Shown piece after piece: positions 53,934 to 64,000 of a DNA stretch of 64,000 nt. The position numbers and the translations under genes are program-made. The stretch lies in NCBI GenBank assembly GCA_973895155.1, contig OZ316891.1, positions 30,566,001-30,630,000 on the forward strand, in the 5' to 3' direction. The notes beneath the pieces are model-generated. The model ran no database searches, had not been told where the DNA came from, and saw only the letters and a program-made list of their open reading frames with translations. The stretch comes from Marsupella aquatica (taxonomy: Eukaryota > Marchantiophyta). How positions within the stretch are numbered: the first letter of the stretch is position 1; each line of letters opens with the position of its first letter.

Positions 53934-53993
53934 GAAACTTTTGTGCAGATGCTTGGAGTTTCAGCTCATCTGTGATAATTCACAAATGTGTTC
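53934..53993 (+). ncRNA. Structured intronic element, copy 3
   Basis: Outer stem GAAACTTTTGTG (53934-53945) pairs with CACAAATGTGTTC (53981-53993) with one mismatch and one bulge. Inner hairpin is GAGT-TTCA-GCTC at 53956-53967, where the C-to-T change is tolerated as a U-G pair. CAGATG (53946-53951) is fully complementary to CATCTG (53967-53972), the C at 53967 being shared with the hairpin. GATAATT again precedes the closing strand. Confidence 0.6.
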
Positions 53994-54518
53994 TTATCTT
54001 TTATTGTTGTTACGTTCAAAACACTAATAAAAATGAACAGCTTTTTATTATCCTGTCCCCAAGCTTTTTATTATCCTGTCCCCAAACTGAGCTAAATTAC
54101 TAACCTACCTACAAAAGTATCTTAATTGTTAGATTGCCCCTGATATGGTAAATATGGGTTACATTAACTATCTTAGTTAACCCAAAGTGATTTCTCATTG
54201 GTGGACTAACATGTGGCAAGGCGCTATTGGCTCCGCCTTACCCTGGCAGCTTATCCTCACCCAACTAGCTCTTTCCCATTTTGGGAGTTTAGCTAAACAA
54301 CTGATGCATATGCTTTGGAAAATAACTTTTAGAGATTATTTCTAGAGAATTGGGATGGAGATAATTCCTTATGCTAGAGATTAGAGACCCCGCTCTCCAA
54401 TTACCACATGAAATATGAAGTAAAATCTGTTTTATTTGTTCATATTGTTATGCCTTGCTTTTTGGTGAATTTTCAAATTTATGCTAAATATGTTTTTACT
54501 ATTGTAGATCTTGCAAAC

Positions 54519-55862
54519 ATGGTACGATGGAAATTGGATTCATCTGATGAGGATGAAAAGGATACGAATGACATTCGTGATCCTATGAGGCAAGATGGTC
54601 AAGGATCTTACATGGAGGAGGACGACCATGATTTTGATGTGTTAGAGAAACACACAGTAACCTGGAGTAAAGATAAGTCTAAACCCAAGGGTGGTTATAT
54701 TGTATTGGGCAATAGTCACCCCTTGCAAAGCAGAGCAAAGTTGGAGGTTGAGAGTATTGATGTTGAATGGAATATCACAACAACAAACGTCAAATCTCCT
54801 CATGATGAATGGCCTATCAATGCGAAAGAATTGGAGATTTTGATGCCCAAGGCAGAGTTTGGGAAATTTGCAAAAATGAATTTTGAAGATCCGAACATGT
54901 GGGCAATAAAATCTTGGTCACAAGAAAAATTTACCATGTCAAAGGTAACACATCCAGTTGTTTCTTTGCATTGGCAACAAAGATTTCGAGAGTTTGCTCC
55001 AAACAAGGCAAATGGGAAAATAGGTTCTGCTTATCCTCCTTTTGTCCGATGTCTAATTGTTGAATTCATTCTAAATTGGAAGGTGGATTACCGTTGGGTA
55101 AACAATGATGGCAAGGTCATCCATTTGGTGCATAAATCAGTGCTTGCTATTGCAAGAAACAGGAGTAAAAGTACAAGAAAATATATTTCAATCGGTACTT
55201 CCAACAAGGGGTCCAAAAGAAAGATGGATGTCATAGAAAAGGTTCATACGCATCAAAAGGAAAAAAGGACTGTAAGTTCTCAATTCCTTGTCAAACCTAA
55301 GCCTGTAGCCACACCAAGCAATGTGGAGTCCACCAAGACCAAAAGACCAAACATTTCAGGCGTTGGAAGTAGTAGTCCACATGCAAGCGACATCAATGTT
55401 TTGGATCCGAACAAGGAGAGTTTCAAGATGCAAAATGTATGCAAGAGCTTGGGAGCAGAGGTTGGTGATTTCATTGAGAAGAATCTTTGCACAAAGTATC
55501 TAGTTGAGCTTTGTGAATCTGACACCATTCAAAAGTACAAGTCAAAATTACACGAGGCTAATTTGAAGATAAATTTACTTGAAAAGATGCACATCGAATC
55601 AACGGCCAATTCTGAAGTGAATGAGTACAAGGCTCAATTATTTGACAAGATGGAAGAAATCAAGAAGCTGACTCAACAACTTGCTCAAAGAGAAGGTCAA
55701 TCAAACCAAGCGGCGAAACTTGAGGAGAAGAACAAAGTCATCAACGATCTTCAGAATCAACTTGCATTGCAACAATTCATCATAACAAATCTGCATGCTG
55801 AGATAGAGCATTTCAACAACGGTGATTTGGGATCTAGGTCAAACAAAGGGAAATCAGAATAA
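54519..55862 (+). CDS. Unrecognised protein with acidic N-terminus and C-terminal coiled coil
   Basis: A 447-codon frame starting MVRWKLDSSDEDEKD just after an intron acceptor; an ATG at 54408 would add 37 residues that lie in the intron. Order: an acidic first 70 residues; a middle region with WSKDKSKPKGGYIVLGNSHP, MWAIKSWSQEKF, HPVVSLHWQQRFREFAPNK and GSAYPPFVRCLIVEFILNW, then HLVHKSVLAIARNRSKSTRK; a basic Ser-rich linker; and a C-terminal Leu/Gln/Lys coiled coil from about residue 330, ending GSRSNKGKSE. No membrane segment in the 447-residue product. I do not recognise the family. The middle part looks folded (Trp-rich, conserved-looking). Both a host gene and a domesticated or transposon-derived gene are possible. 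In the overlapping +1 frame a coding-like tail follows to 56004, so the true C-terminus may be interrupted by a frameshift. Confidence 0.65.
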   Translation: MVRWKLDSSDEDEKDTNDIRDPMRQDGQGSYMEEDDHDFDVLEKHTVTWSKDKSKPKGGYIVLGNSHPLQSRAKLEVESIDVEWNITTTNVKSPHDEWPINAKELEILMPKAEFGKFAKMNFEDPNMWAIKSWSQEKFTMSKVTHPVVSLHWQQRFREFAPNKANGKIGSAYPPFVRCLIVEFILNWKVDYRWVNNDGKVIHLVHKSVLAIARNRSKSTRKYISIGTSNKGSKRKMDVIEKVHTHQKEKRTVSSQFLVKPKPVATPSNVESTKTKRPNISGVGSSSPHASDINVLDPNKESFKMQNVCKSLGAEVGDFIEKNLCTKYLVELCESDTIQKYKSKLHEANLKINLLEKMHIESTANSEVNEYKAQLFDKMEEIKKLTQQLAQREGQSNQAAKLEEKNKVINDLQNQLALQQFIITNLHAEIEHFNNGDLGSRSNKGKSE

Positions 55863-56004
55863 TTTGTCCGATGAAAATTTTGTTCACATGCGGATCGTCG
55901 ATTCCATGGGACACATTAACCTTTTTCCGAATGTGGAGGTTGATGCGGAAGGTATGGTGTTGAGAGGTATTTTGAAAAGTCGCCATGAACAACGTCAACA
56001 GTAG
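55834..56004 (+). pseudogene. Out-of-frame C-terminal tail of the unknown gene
   Basis: Immediately after the 447-codon frame ends, the +1 frame reads NLSDENFVHMRIVDSMGHIN, then LFPNVEVDAEGMVLRGILKS and a polar end, to a stop at 56002-56004. Its composition is protein-like and continuous with the preceding sequence, suggesting one inserted or deleted base near 55830-55862. No plausible intron fits the gap. Confidence 0.45.
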
Positions 56005-58963
56005 AAGGAATTGAAGCAGAAGCCGACGACATCAACAACAAAAGATTTTGAAATCAACACTCTCTAGAACTTCCTGTAGTTTTGATGCTTATAGTATTTG
56101 AGAGCCTTTCTTGTAGTAGTAGGTGCAAAATTTGAACAAAGAGTAAACTCATCCATCTGTTTTGAATAGTCAGGTCTCTTTGGCAATACTTTTCAATTTG
56201 TAATTGCCAAAGAAACACTAAAGTGACAACTTATTTCATATCCCAGTGGGTACCTATTTTTGTCATTGAGCGCACGATGTCCGAGTATATTTGTGTCTTT
56301 GTGTTTGTGTGTGGAGGATTGGCCCGACCAACGGGGATGCACCAAATTGGATGGCTTAAGTATGTTGGTGAAGGAAGTTTGCATTATTACAGTAGATGGC
56401 TACATGGCAAAGTATGCACCTGTGCCTTAAATATGTCACCATTCTACTTTTTCTCATTCTTGTCCGTGATGACTGATAAACAACCTTGCATTGCCCTGTT
56501 ATCGGTCATCACCGACAAAATGAGAAGAATAAGAAAGTTGGCATCATTAAGGCGTAGGACCCTACTTTGCCCAAGAAACCAGTCATCCGGTGGTGGGATG
56601 GACTGCTTCCGATTTGTCTCGTACAATTAATCCTGATGCCAATGAAAGTACAAGTGTGTGAATTGATGGCCTATCAATCATTTATGTTTACAGTGTGTGA
56701 AGTTATGGCCTATCAATCATTGGAGGTACAGTGATTCTGTGAGAATGGCCAGGTGTAAGGGGTATTTCATGCCACTATATAATCATCTAGAGTGAAGTCA
56801 TTACTCTGAAAAGGTAACTGAAGTTGGGGGTGTGAGGGGACAACCCGATCTAAATTTTAAGGATATTATAATTATATAGAAATAGGTACCATTACCTCTA
56901 AGAATATTCTTAAATTTCTTAGGCGTAATATTCTTGGGGGCAACAGTGCCTAGCTATGATTAGGAGACCCAAATTCATAGTAGCATTGAATTTTCTTGCT
57001 TCACGTCTTTGGCCTTCTTACATTTTTATTTTTCTTGCGGTCACAAGGGATGGCATCTGGACATCCATTATCATCCCCATTTCCAAATTTGGAGCTATTT
57101 CCACCTGTACTTGAGTTAGAGGGTGCAAGAGAGGCTAGATTTAGAGGGGTCAGATTCTCAAACTTAACCAAAGTAGTGATTATTATAATCAAAGTGATTC
57201 AAGGTCATCTTCTTTGCTCATGGTCTTCTATCCAGAGATCTCAACCAGGCCTTAATTTTGCCTTGACTTTTTAAGATCATGTTGCTTCTCAGCTCTCAAA
57301 GTAAGAACTAGGGTACTCAATGGATTTGTGGCACATTGGAGGAAATTGATATTTCTGACAGATTGAAGAGACTAGACAATGTAGATGAAGATGATGGCTT
57401 CTGGGACCACTATGATGGTGACATAGTTATTAAGCTTGGACTCTTCTTCAATAGTGCAATTCATTGTATAATTTTTTTTACTTTACTTTCTGCAGGTTGG
57501 CGATGAAGGGAATGGAGGTGGAGTAGCTTTGATAAGGGCGGAATGGGAATGAAGGCGCTAGATTAAGTGGTTGCTGAGTGTGGCAAGGATTTGTCCATCT
57601 TGACATTCAAAGTATCTTCAGATTGTGTGATATTAGAATTAGTCTGGGTACCCTTTGGAAAAGGTCAGGATTTGAGGTCTAGAAAAACTTCTGATCATAG
57701 GAGGTCTAGAATTTTTTTATAATGCCCTTCCTCTCTGCCTTGCTAAAATTCGTAATTACAAAGAATCCATTTGCACAAATTTGTTGTTAACTGCTGTTGA
57801 CTCAAGTCTTGTCTCACACAACCTTATTTGAATTTCTTCAGTACATGAACACAGTTCAGATTAACATCATCCCCTGAACCTACACTGGTGCTGCACAATT
57901 CTCAGCTTGGTTTGTGGTATGTATGTTGAGATGTAGATTGCCAGGCAGTGCCCATGAACCAGTGTTGAGAGCTTAGAAGCTGTGGTGAGTTACATGTGGG
58001 TCCCATCCATACATTTAGTGTTAATTCCATCTCACAATAGACTTCCTGGCTCATAGATTCCGATCGAGCCGCAGTCACTATTGAACCGGCCTGATTGGTT
58101 GATTATCGCCAATGCATTTGTGCTCCCTCCCAGATCCCTCTCCAACAATGACTGACATTAAAAATTTCTCTAAAAAAATTAGCATTACACTGGAGGAATC
58201 TGGCCCAGCAGTAACCTTGCCTATGGACATTGATGTGGAGATACCACCAGTAGTACCAATTGGGTATTTTTTTACCAAAATTATATTTAATTTGTATAGT
58301 CATTTCAAGCTTTCAATTACCAAAAAAAACATTGATAATTGGTGCTGAATTAAATGTTTTTGGTCATTACCGTCTCAGTGATAAATTTGTGCATGAGTAA
58401 ATGTTTTTGGTCATTAAAGTAGCAGGTGATTTAAAACACAATATGTAGCCATTAGACAGAAACATCTATCTCCCCCCATTTTCAAAATTTCATAACTCGG
58501 TCCAATAACAGGAGTTATGAGATATATCCCAAATCCATATATTTCACTGTCTAATAACCAGCTTTGAGACCCCCTAATAGTGTCATGTGTTACGGGCCAA
58601 GAATTTTGGCACGGGCCACACCAGGACTAGCATGCGCGACCCACGCATTTGCACCCAACGGTTTTCGGACGATGATATGTAGTACTGAGTAACAAATATG
58701 AAACTTTCTCGACATGGCAACAAAGGGTCTTGCATGCGTCAGTCGCTGAAAGTCACAGATGAAGCTAGGGCGTTGATTAGCATCGACTGACTTTCTCCAA
58801 TACGGGCTTGGGCGACAAAAATAATGAATAATGTTTAGGCACTGACTTATTGGAGTAAACAGATTCAACTTCTGATAAAGAAATGCTCCCAGAATGCAAA
58901 TTGTGATATGGAGTTTTACGTTATTAATCAGCTTCTGTCAAGCACTGCACTGTTGTTGAATCG
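56005..58963. other. Intergenic, mostly unrecognised, with one hairpin
   Basis: AT-rich with scattered frames and no conserved motif. A 20-bp near-perfect inverted repeat lies at 56460-56479 and 56499-56518 (GTGATGAC core) with a 19-nt loop. A GTGTGTGAATTGATGGCCTATCAATCATT segment is duplicated at about 56654 and 56694. The right end should hold the 3' untranslated region of the Mg2+ transporter gene. Confidence 0.45.
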
Positions 58964-61522
58964 CTACTTCTCAAAGAGACCCTTCCAATGTATATACATG
59001 ACTATACTTGAGAACACAGAGGCACATACTGTCACCAGACCCAGTAAAAAGGGTAGAAAGCAGTCAGGATTATTATACAATGGAATTTGGATGTTCATAC
59101 TAACAGCACCACACAATGCTGTCCCAATGCCAATGGCTAGCATCGATGTTGTCAGGGTGATTTGGAACTGAAATAGTTGATTTCGTTGATGATCGAGCTG
59201 AATATTGATGTAGTCCTCTGTATCATCAATATACTCCCGAATCTGCACAAGAAAAACTAAGTTAGTAACAGCGGAGAAATCGATGAAAATGAGGACAAAT
59301 TCGGAGTGGATGCACAAAGCTCTCCATTTTACTTTTTTCCTAAAGCAAATATGACAATATCAATGAGCCGACATTCCCATTTCGAGACTACGAACGGACT
59401 CTCCTACCTATAAATAAACGTAGGCATTATAAAGATCGCACAGGGAGCCTCCCATTTCGCCCGGAGCATAAAACAGTATACTGCCCAATAAATGTACTTG
59501 ATAGCATCATCTCCTAGTTTTCTGACCGAAGCACTATGCTACACCGTGCTTCTCCCCTGCCTCTTCAGACAACTACCTGTGTCGTTAAGAAATTCTTCTC
59601 AAATGGAAAGCCGGCTTGAATAATATAACTCGAATCACATCAGATGATCAATCAAAGTCGAAAAAGCAAATCTGTCGTCATTAGTTAAGCATGTCCTCTT
59701 TCCAAGATTTATGTGACTTGTCAATTTTCCGCCTCTGGGTCTTCTGAAGTATGGGAAATTTTCACCCCTGCCCAATTGGGATTCCATAGAATTCCTTAGT
59801 TCATTTCTTACAATGCCTACTTTAAATGTACGAGATGACTTTCCTTCAAATGTAATTTTCCAACTTCAAGTCTGATCATTATATCTCAAGATCATCAAAC
59901 AGGAAAAAAAAGTGTGACTGGGGACGTAAGATTGGATACCATCATGAGTTTGTTTAGTGTTCCATCCAGCTGCATGAAATATGCCTCCAGTAACATCTCA
60001 AGCTCTTCTACATCCTCATTGCCAAGACTCACACTTGCAGCCAAGCTCGTAGCGCCATTGAACATTGAAGCCTTACTGGATTCGAATGTGCTGTACTGTC
60101 CGCCGTGTACGCGAAAAGATATGGAGGGGGAATCAACATGTTGGTCCTGTGCAAGCTTTCGGGTGAGATAAAGATCTGCCATATCGTCGTCATCGTCCAA
60201 CAGCTGCTCCAATTCATCCCTCACCTGAGTAATTGTGCCATAGACGCCAATATGCACATGGTTATAGTTAATATGCGAGCAAACGACTCCATTGCAGACC
60301 AGTATGTAAAAGACATCAACTTAGGTCAAACCTAATTAAATATTACTTTTCCTGTACAACTGCGCTGTCACATACAAGGCTGCTGAGAAAATATAACCTT
60401 CCACCACGTTGAAACACGCTAATTTTAATTGGAAGTCGGAGACCAAGTCTGTGGTAGAGGATTTCTCGATCAAAGATTTAAACAAAAACGGAATGCCCGA
60501 AAGGGAACAAAAATTACTTTCTGCACTCTGGCCGTGAGACGAGTGAGGACACTTTTAAGACTACGAACAAGCTCCAAATTGCCGGACGTGATGTTTTTTG
60601 TAAATTCATCTAACGTTGGATAAGCCTTCAGCTCCAGCTCGTTAACTCTGCCCTCCAGATAGTTGCAAACCACATCAAGAGCAATTTCCAAGACCCTAAA
60701 CTCGAACGGAAGTTCATCTGGAGGTTTTTCTGCGAAATTCCCTTGTGGGCTCCACTCCAAAGCACCCAAAGCAGGGGCCTCGGAGATTGTGACGTTCACA
60801 GAATCCTGGTGGACCTCTGGAGAAAAACGAGATTCTTGCTGGTCCCCTTGGCATGAAGATTTGAGAGGAAACTGTTCCTTTAACTGCTCTACAAACGGGA
60901 CGACGGCAGGACTAGTGGCATCGAGCAGAAAAAGCTCCTCTGCGGTTACAATGGCCTTGATGAATTCCAGATTAACCACCATAGCTCGTTCTCGTGCTGC
61001 GGACACAAACAGCAACCCTAACTCAGATCAATAGAGCGTAAAGTTCAAACACTTACTTGGATTCAGTAGAGATGCCCAACATTACTCTAGACTCTCTTTC
61101 AAACAGTGGCAAGAGACCTCACACTGGTTGCCCTCCTGGACATCGGGCATTTGATTGAATGCAGAACTTTGTACATGGCAATGAGTGAAACGGTCGGTCA
61201 CGAATAATGCACTAATAAGAAAGGGATCAACCACAGGAGCCCAGAGAGTCTTACCAAGGATATGCGAGGATTGTGAAAATACTGGACCCAGGATCCTTAG
61301 ATCCCGGGCAGGAATCGAGGCACGCTGCATTATGGCAGTCCTGTCGAGGTACAAGAACTCGGACACTCCAGATGAGTCGAATCGCATCCACATGCGGGAA
61401 CCCGGTTTCTTTCTCTTGACAGGGAAGACCTGTAATATTGTATTATCCGATATTGAAGGCTCGTCCTCCATAATCATATAGGGCACTTTGTCCCCATATT
61501 TTTTCATAATGGGAGTCGGCAT
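58964..61522 (-). CDS. MRS2: MRS2/CorA-type magnesium transporter with atypical SMN triplet
   Basis: Membrane Mg2+ channel of the CorA superfamily. Exons in transcript order: 61522-61255, 60996-60518, 60224-59940, 59242-58964 (TAG). The product is 436 aa. Landmarks are SRMWMRFDSSG, IPARDLRILGPVFSQSSHIL, ERAMVVNLEFIKAIVTAEEL, LLDATSPAVVPFVEQLKEQF, the PFEFRVLEIALDVVC helix, VEELEMLLEAYFMQLDGTLN and IREYIDDTEDYINIQLDHQR, followed by two C-terminal membrane helices. The first helix ends GTALCGAVSMNIQIPLY, where the family's invariant GMN reads SMN (codons at 59100-59092). A stop lies upstream in frame, so the first Met is MPTPIMKKYG. The start has no clear transit peptide, so localisation is open. 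The rest of the protein is well preserved, which argues against a decayed copy. Confidence 0.93.
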
Positions 61523-63469
61523 TGTTGAAGGCTCTAAATATCATCCACTGGCGACGTTGCACAACTTCAATCCGGCCATACATCCCTGGAATTCCTCCGC
61601 CACTGCTCACTCAGCCCTCGTGTCACCCCGTACTACATCGCTCCTGTCGATCATCTTCAATAATTGCTGACTCACAATAGGGCACTGAATCGAATAACTG
61701 AAAGCAACGGGAGGAAAGGCTCCAAGACCCTCACGTCCTCCATTCGACTGCAAAATAGTGCATCCATTACTCGTCAATCTACATCGGCAAATTAACCGTC
61801 AAAACTCAACATGCACAAGCTGACGAAAGCGAGCTAACAGATGATGGGTGGATCGTCTTCAAAATACTGCAATCTGGACTCGTTCTGAGACTTAGGATTA
61901 GGTCAGAACCTAAACCTAGGAAAGGAGGTTGGTTTCGGTGTCGTGATTGAGAGCAAGTTTTGGTATCGAAAGAATTGGCAGAGATTCATCGAAGGGAAGT
62001 CTACTCCAAGTACCGGCTAAATAGTTCGCACTTCCTACGTGGTTGGCATGCAGGCTAGTTAGTCTTCAATGCTAGTCTTGTTACCGTTACCTTGAGGTTC
62101 ATAGTTTAGTGGCTCCCGTAGTCTGAGCTGATCATCTAGTTTTTATCGTTTCGTCAGGTTTCATCGCCAGGAGCTGAGCGGGTGGTAAGGATGCCAGATG
62201 ATTTTACAAATGTTCAAAGAGCTGCCGATGTACTTCCAATACCTAGAAGGTGAAACAGACGTCGACGGTGTATTTTATTTGGATTCAGTGGACATGGATG
62301 CCGGTCTTTCTGCCTGAAAATTGCAAATGTCAAACTCAACGGAGAAGTTAAAGCAGGGGAAGACCGCTGAACAGCAGCAGGCACAAAAAGTGGAGCAACC
62401 GTTCCATTCGCGGCTCTGAAGCAAGTCCGAATGTGTGAAGTTTTCTGTCTATTTTGAAAGAGTTTTCAATTGGCGATAGGCAATTGGTTTCGGAAGAGAC
62501 TAGCGATTCATCGCAAAGTCAGCAAGTTTCTGGGTCATGAGAACAATCTATGTCAAGATAGAGAAATATCCATATTTCACGACTTAGAGGCTTTGAGCAA
62601 AGCAACGCTTAGTCCAGTGGCCTTACGGCTAATGTTGGCAACCGAGCAATTCAATAAATTCGGCGGCTTATCATCAGAGAGTACTTACATGGCCGCGATG
62701 TACTATCATTGATGCATACCCTCAGAAACATATCGAGGACCACCTCTACATCTAAGGACGAATTTCTATGCTCGTCCATGCGCTGTCAATAAAATTAGCT
62801 CCTGCGCAATAGCAGAGGACTTCGAACTTTAGACATATCCACCTACAGGTCTTCAAGAAGTACAAAATGTCCAATTCGATGCCAACCAGACCAAGAATTC
62901 AATGTCTTAGTCCTCCTTTCATGTAAATCAATCAGCTCGAATTCGAGTTTTCTAGAAAGGATTTGAAGGATCTACGGAAGTGCTCCGCTATTGTTAAGAA
63001 CGGATCAAGGTGGCGCGGTGGGACAGGAATTGGACCAGCCGATAACCATCAAAACCTAGACATACCTAGGTGACGCCGAAAATGCAGAAATCCATGAGCC
63101 TGACAACACCCGAAATGTGACAACACGAAGGAGCATAGACATTCTCTTACAATATTTCTCACCATGCCGAGCCCTCCAAATAAGAAAGTCCGGATCATTC
63201 TTTCCATCAATCCGTCGAATCCATCGATCCGTCCAAAGCAGTGCGGACGTGCGGTGGTCTACAACGACAAAACAATACGGAATTGCAGCAGCAGGTCACA
63301 GAGCCGCAGAGCCGCAGAGGACTCCTTTCCACCACTCACCCTGACCACTCCACGCACTCTCGCCACAACGTGTTGAGCAGGTCAATAGACTCATTTATGG
63401 GTGCCTCGAAGCTCGAGCTTCTTGGCATGTCAGACACGGAAGAAGTACGAAGGGCACATAGGAAAGCAT
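61523..63469. other. Upstream of MRS2 and unrecognised sequence
   Basis: The part next to 61523 should be the MRS2 promoter and leader. Plus frames at 62470-62712 and 63117-63344 have no recognised domain, and no convincing splice network was found. Confidence 0.4.
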
Positions 63470-63499
63470 GATGGGTGCTGCACGGCCGAACTACTCTAC

Positions 63500-63900
63500 T
63501 GGATTAGACGAACCCATAGCTCGATCGAATGCTAGTTTTAGACACAGTACTTTCTACACAATCCTGATTATCATGATTATCAAGATTAGTATCATCCACG
63601 AGACCCATCAGTGTCTAATGCTAGTTTTACACACAGTACTTTCTACATCTACACAATCATACTTATCAAGATTATTATCATCCACGAGACCCATCAAAGT
63701 ATAGGATTAGACGAACCCATAGCTCGATCGAATGCTAGTTTAGGCACAGTACTTTCTACGCAATCCGGATTATCAAGATTTAGTGTCATCCACCAGACCC
63801 ATCAAAGTGTCAAATGCTACAGTAGTTTAGACAGTACTTAGACAGGCACAGTACATCTACACAATCATACTTATCAAGATTAGTATCATACACACGCAAG
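63500..63900. repeat. About 100-bp tandem repeat, four diverged copies
   Basis: Units share AATGCTAGTTT...CACAGTACTTTCTAC, then TTATCAAGATTA and ATCCACGAGACCCATCA. A longer block GACGAACCCATAGCTCGATC recurs at 63508 and 63709, suggesting a 200-bp higher-order unit. The last copies are rearranged. Confidence 0.85.
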
Positions 63901-64000
63901 AAAAGACTTAACAGGACCTGTGTGACAAAAAGACATAATAGACCCCATTGCTTACCTATTTTGCTCGGATCTTGATGGCATTTTACTCACAAGGGTCTGG
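63901..64000. other. Right edge, nothing recognised
   Basis: About 100 bases with no identifiable feature. Confidence 0.4.

Larger units (their letters stand above)
53439..54507 (+). other. Leader intron of the unknown gene
   Basis: Inferred from the strong donor AAAG/GTAAGTTTTGAG at 53439 and the acceptor TTTTTACTATTGTAG ending at 54507, eleven bases before the ATG of the long frame. It begins with three copies of a 46-bp T/G-rich unit (GGATTTGGTTTAAGTTTG at 53464, 53510 and 53556). It then contains three copies of a structured element (listed separately) and a short AGCTTTTTATTATCCTGTCC duplication near 54040-54085. Confidence 0.6.

Noticed and set aside
53642-53993. Triplicate element as hammerhead ribozyme
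   Set aside because: The CUGANGA and GAAA core strings of hammerheads are missing from all three copies.

Overview
This is nuclear DNA from a land plant. The evidence is genes split by GT-AG introns, a chloroplast-targeted nuclear NdhL, plant-type alpha-amylase, cytosolic fructose-1,6-bisphosphatase (FBPase), a TRZ2-like tRNase Z, an SPF/ULP2-type SUMO protease, and plant telomere-type CCCTAAA motifs. I cannot name the species. Short to medium introns among many old repeats would fit a non-seed plant, but that is inference. Exon boundaries were read by hand from splice sites, reading phase and family conservation. Exon lengths and phases close exactly for all seven recognised genes, apart from unresolved 5' ends in two of them.

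Layout, left to right: a decayed PIF/Harbinger transposase (1-1111, -); an AMY2-like alpha-amylase (2848-6365, -, 5' end unresolved); a repeat-bearing gap with a complex inverted repeat at 8.4-9.1 kb; VPS53 of the GARP/EARP tethering complex (11921-21402, +, 24 to 26 exons); a gap with a 51-bp tandem repeat; cytosolic FBPase (25754-29656, +, 12 exons); a short-form tRNase Z (31360-34542, -, 8 exons); a gap rich in tandem duplications; a ULP2-class SUMO protease (39067-44037, -, with micro-exons) and an orphan coiled-coil exon (45110-45415, -); another repeat-rich gap; NdhL (50746-52802, -, 6 exons) head to head with an unrecognised gene (exon 1 ends 53438, ORF 54519-55862, +); an MRS2/CorA magnesium transporter (58964-61522, -, 4 exons); and a right end with about 100-bp tandem repeats.

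The genes are ordinary housekeeping and organelle functions (starch and sugar metabolism, vesicle tethering, tRNA 3' processing, SUMO turnover, chloroplast NDH, Mg2+ transport). They form no operon or cluster. The most unusual signal is in the long leader intron of the unrecognised gene. It holds three diverged copies of an element of about 60 nt that share one fold: an outer stem of different sequence but preserved pairing in each copy, a GAGC/GCTC hairpin with a four-base loop (TTCG in copy 1), and conserved unpaired segments. This looks like a structured RNA family that I do not recognise. Other points are two extra in-phase VPS53 exons apparently copied from a neighbouring exon, an SMN triplet where MRS2 proteins normally have GMN, and paired 23-nt micro-exons in the SUMO protease gene.
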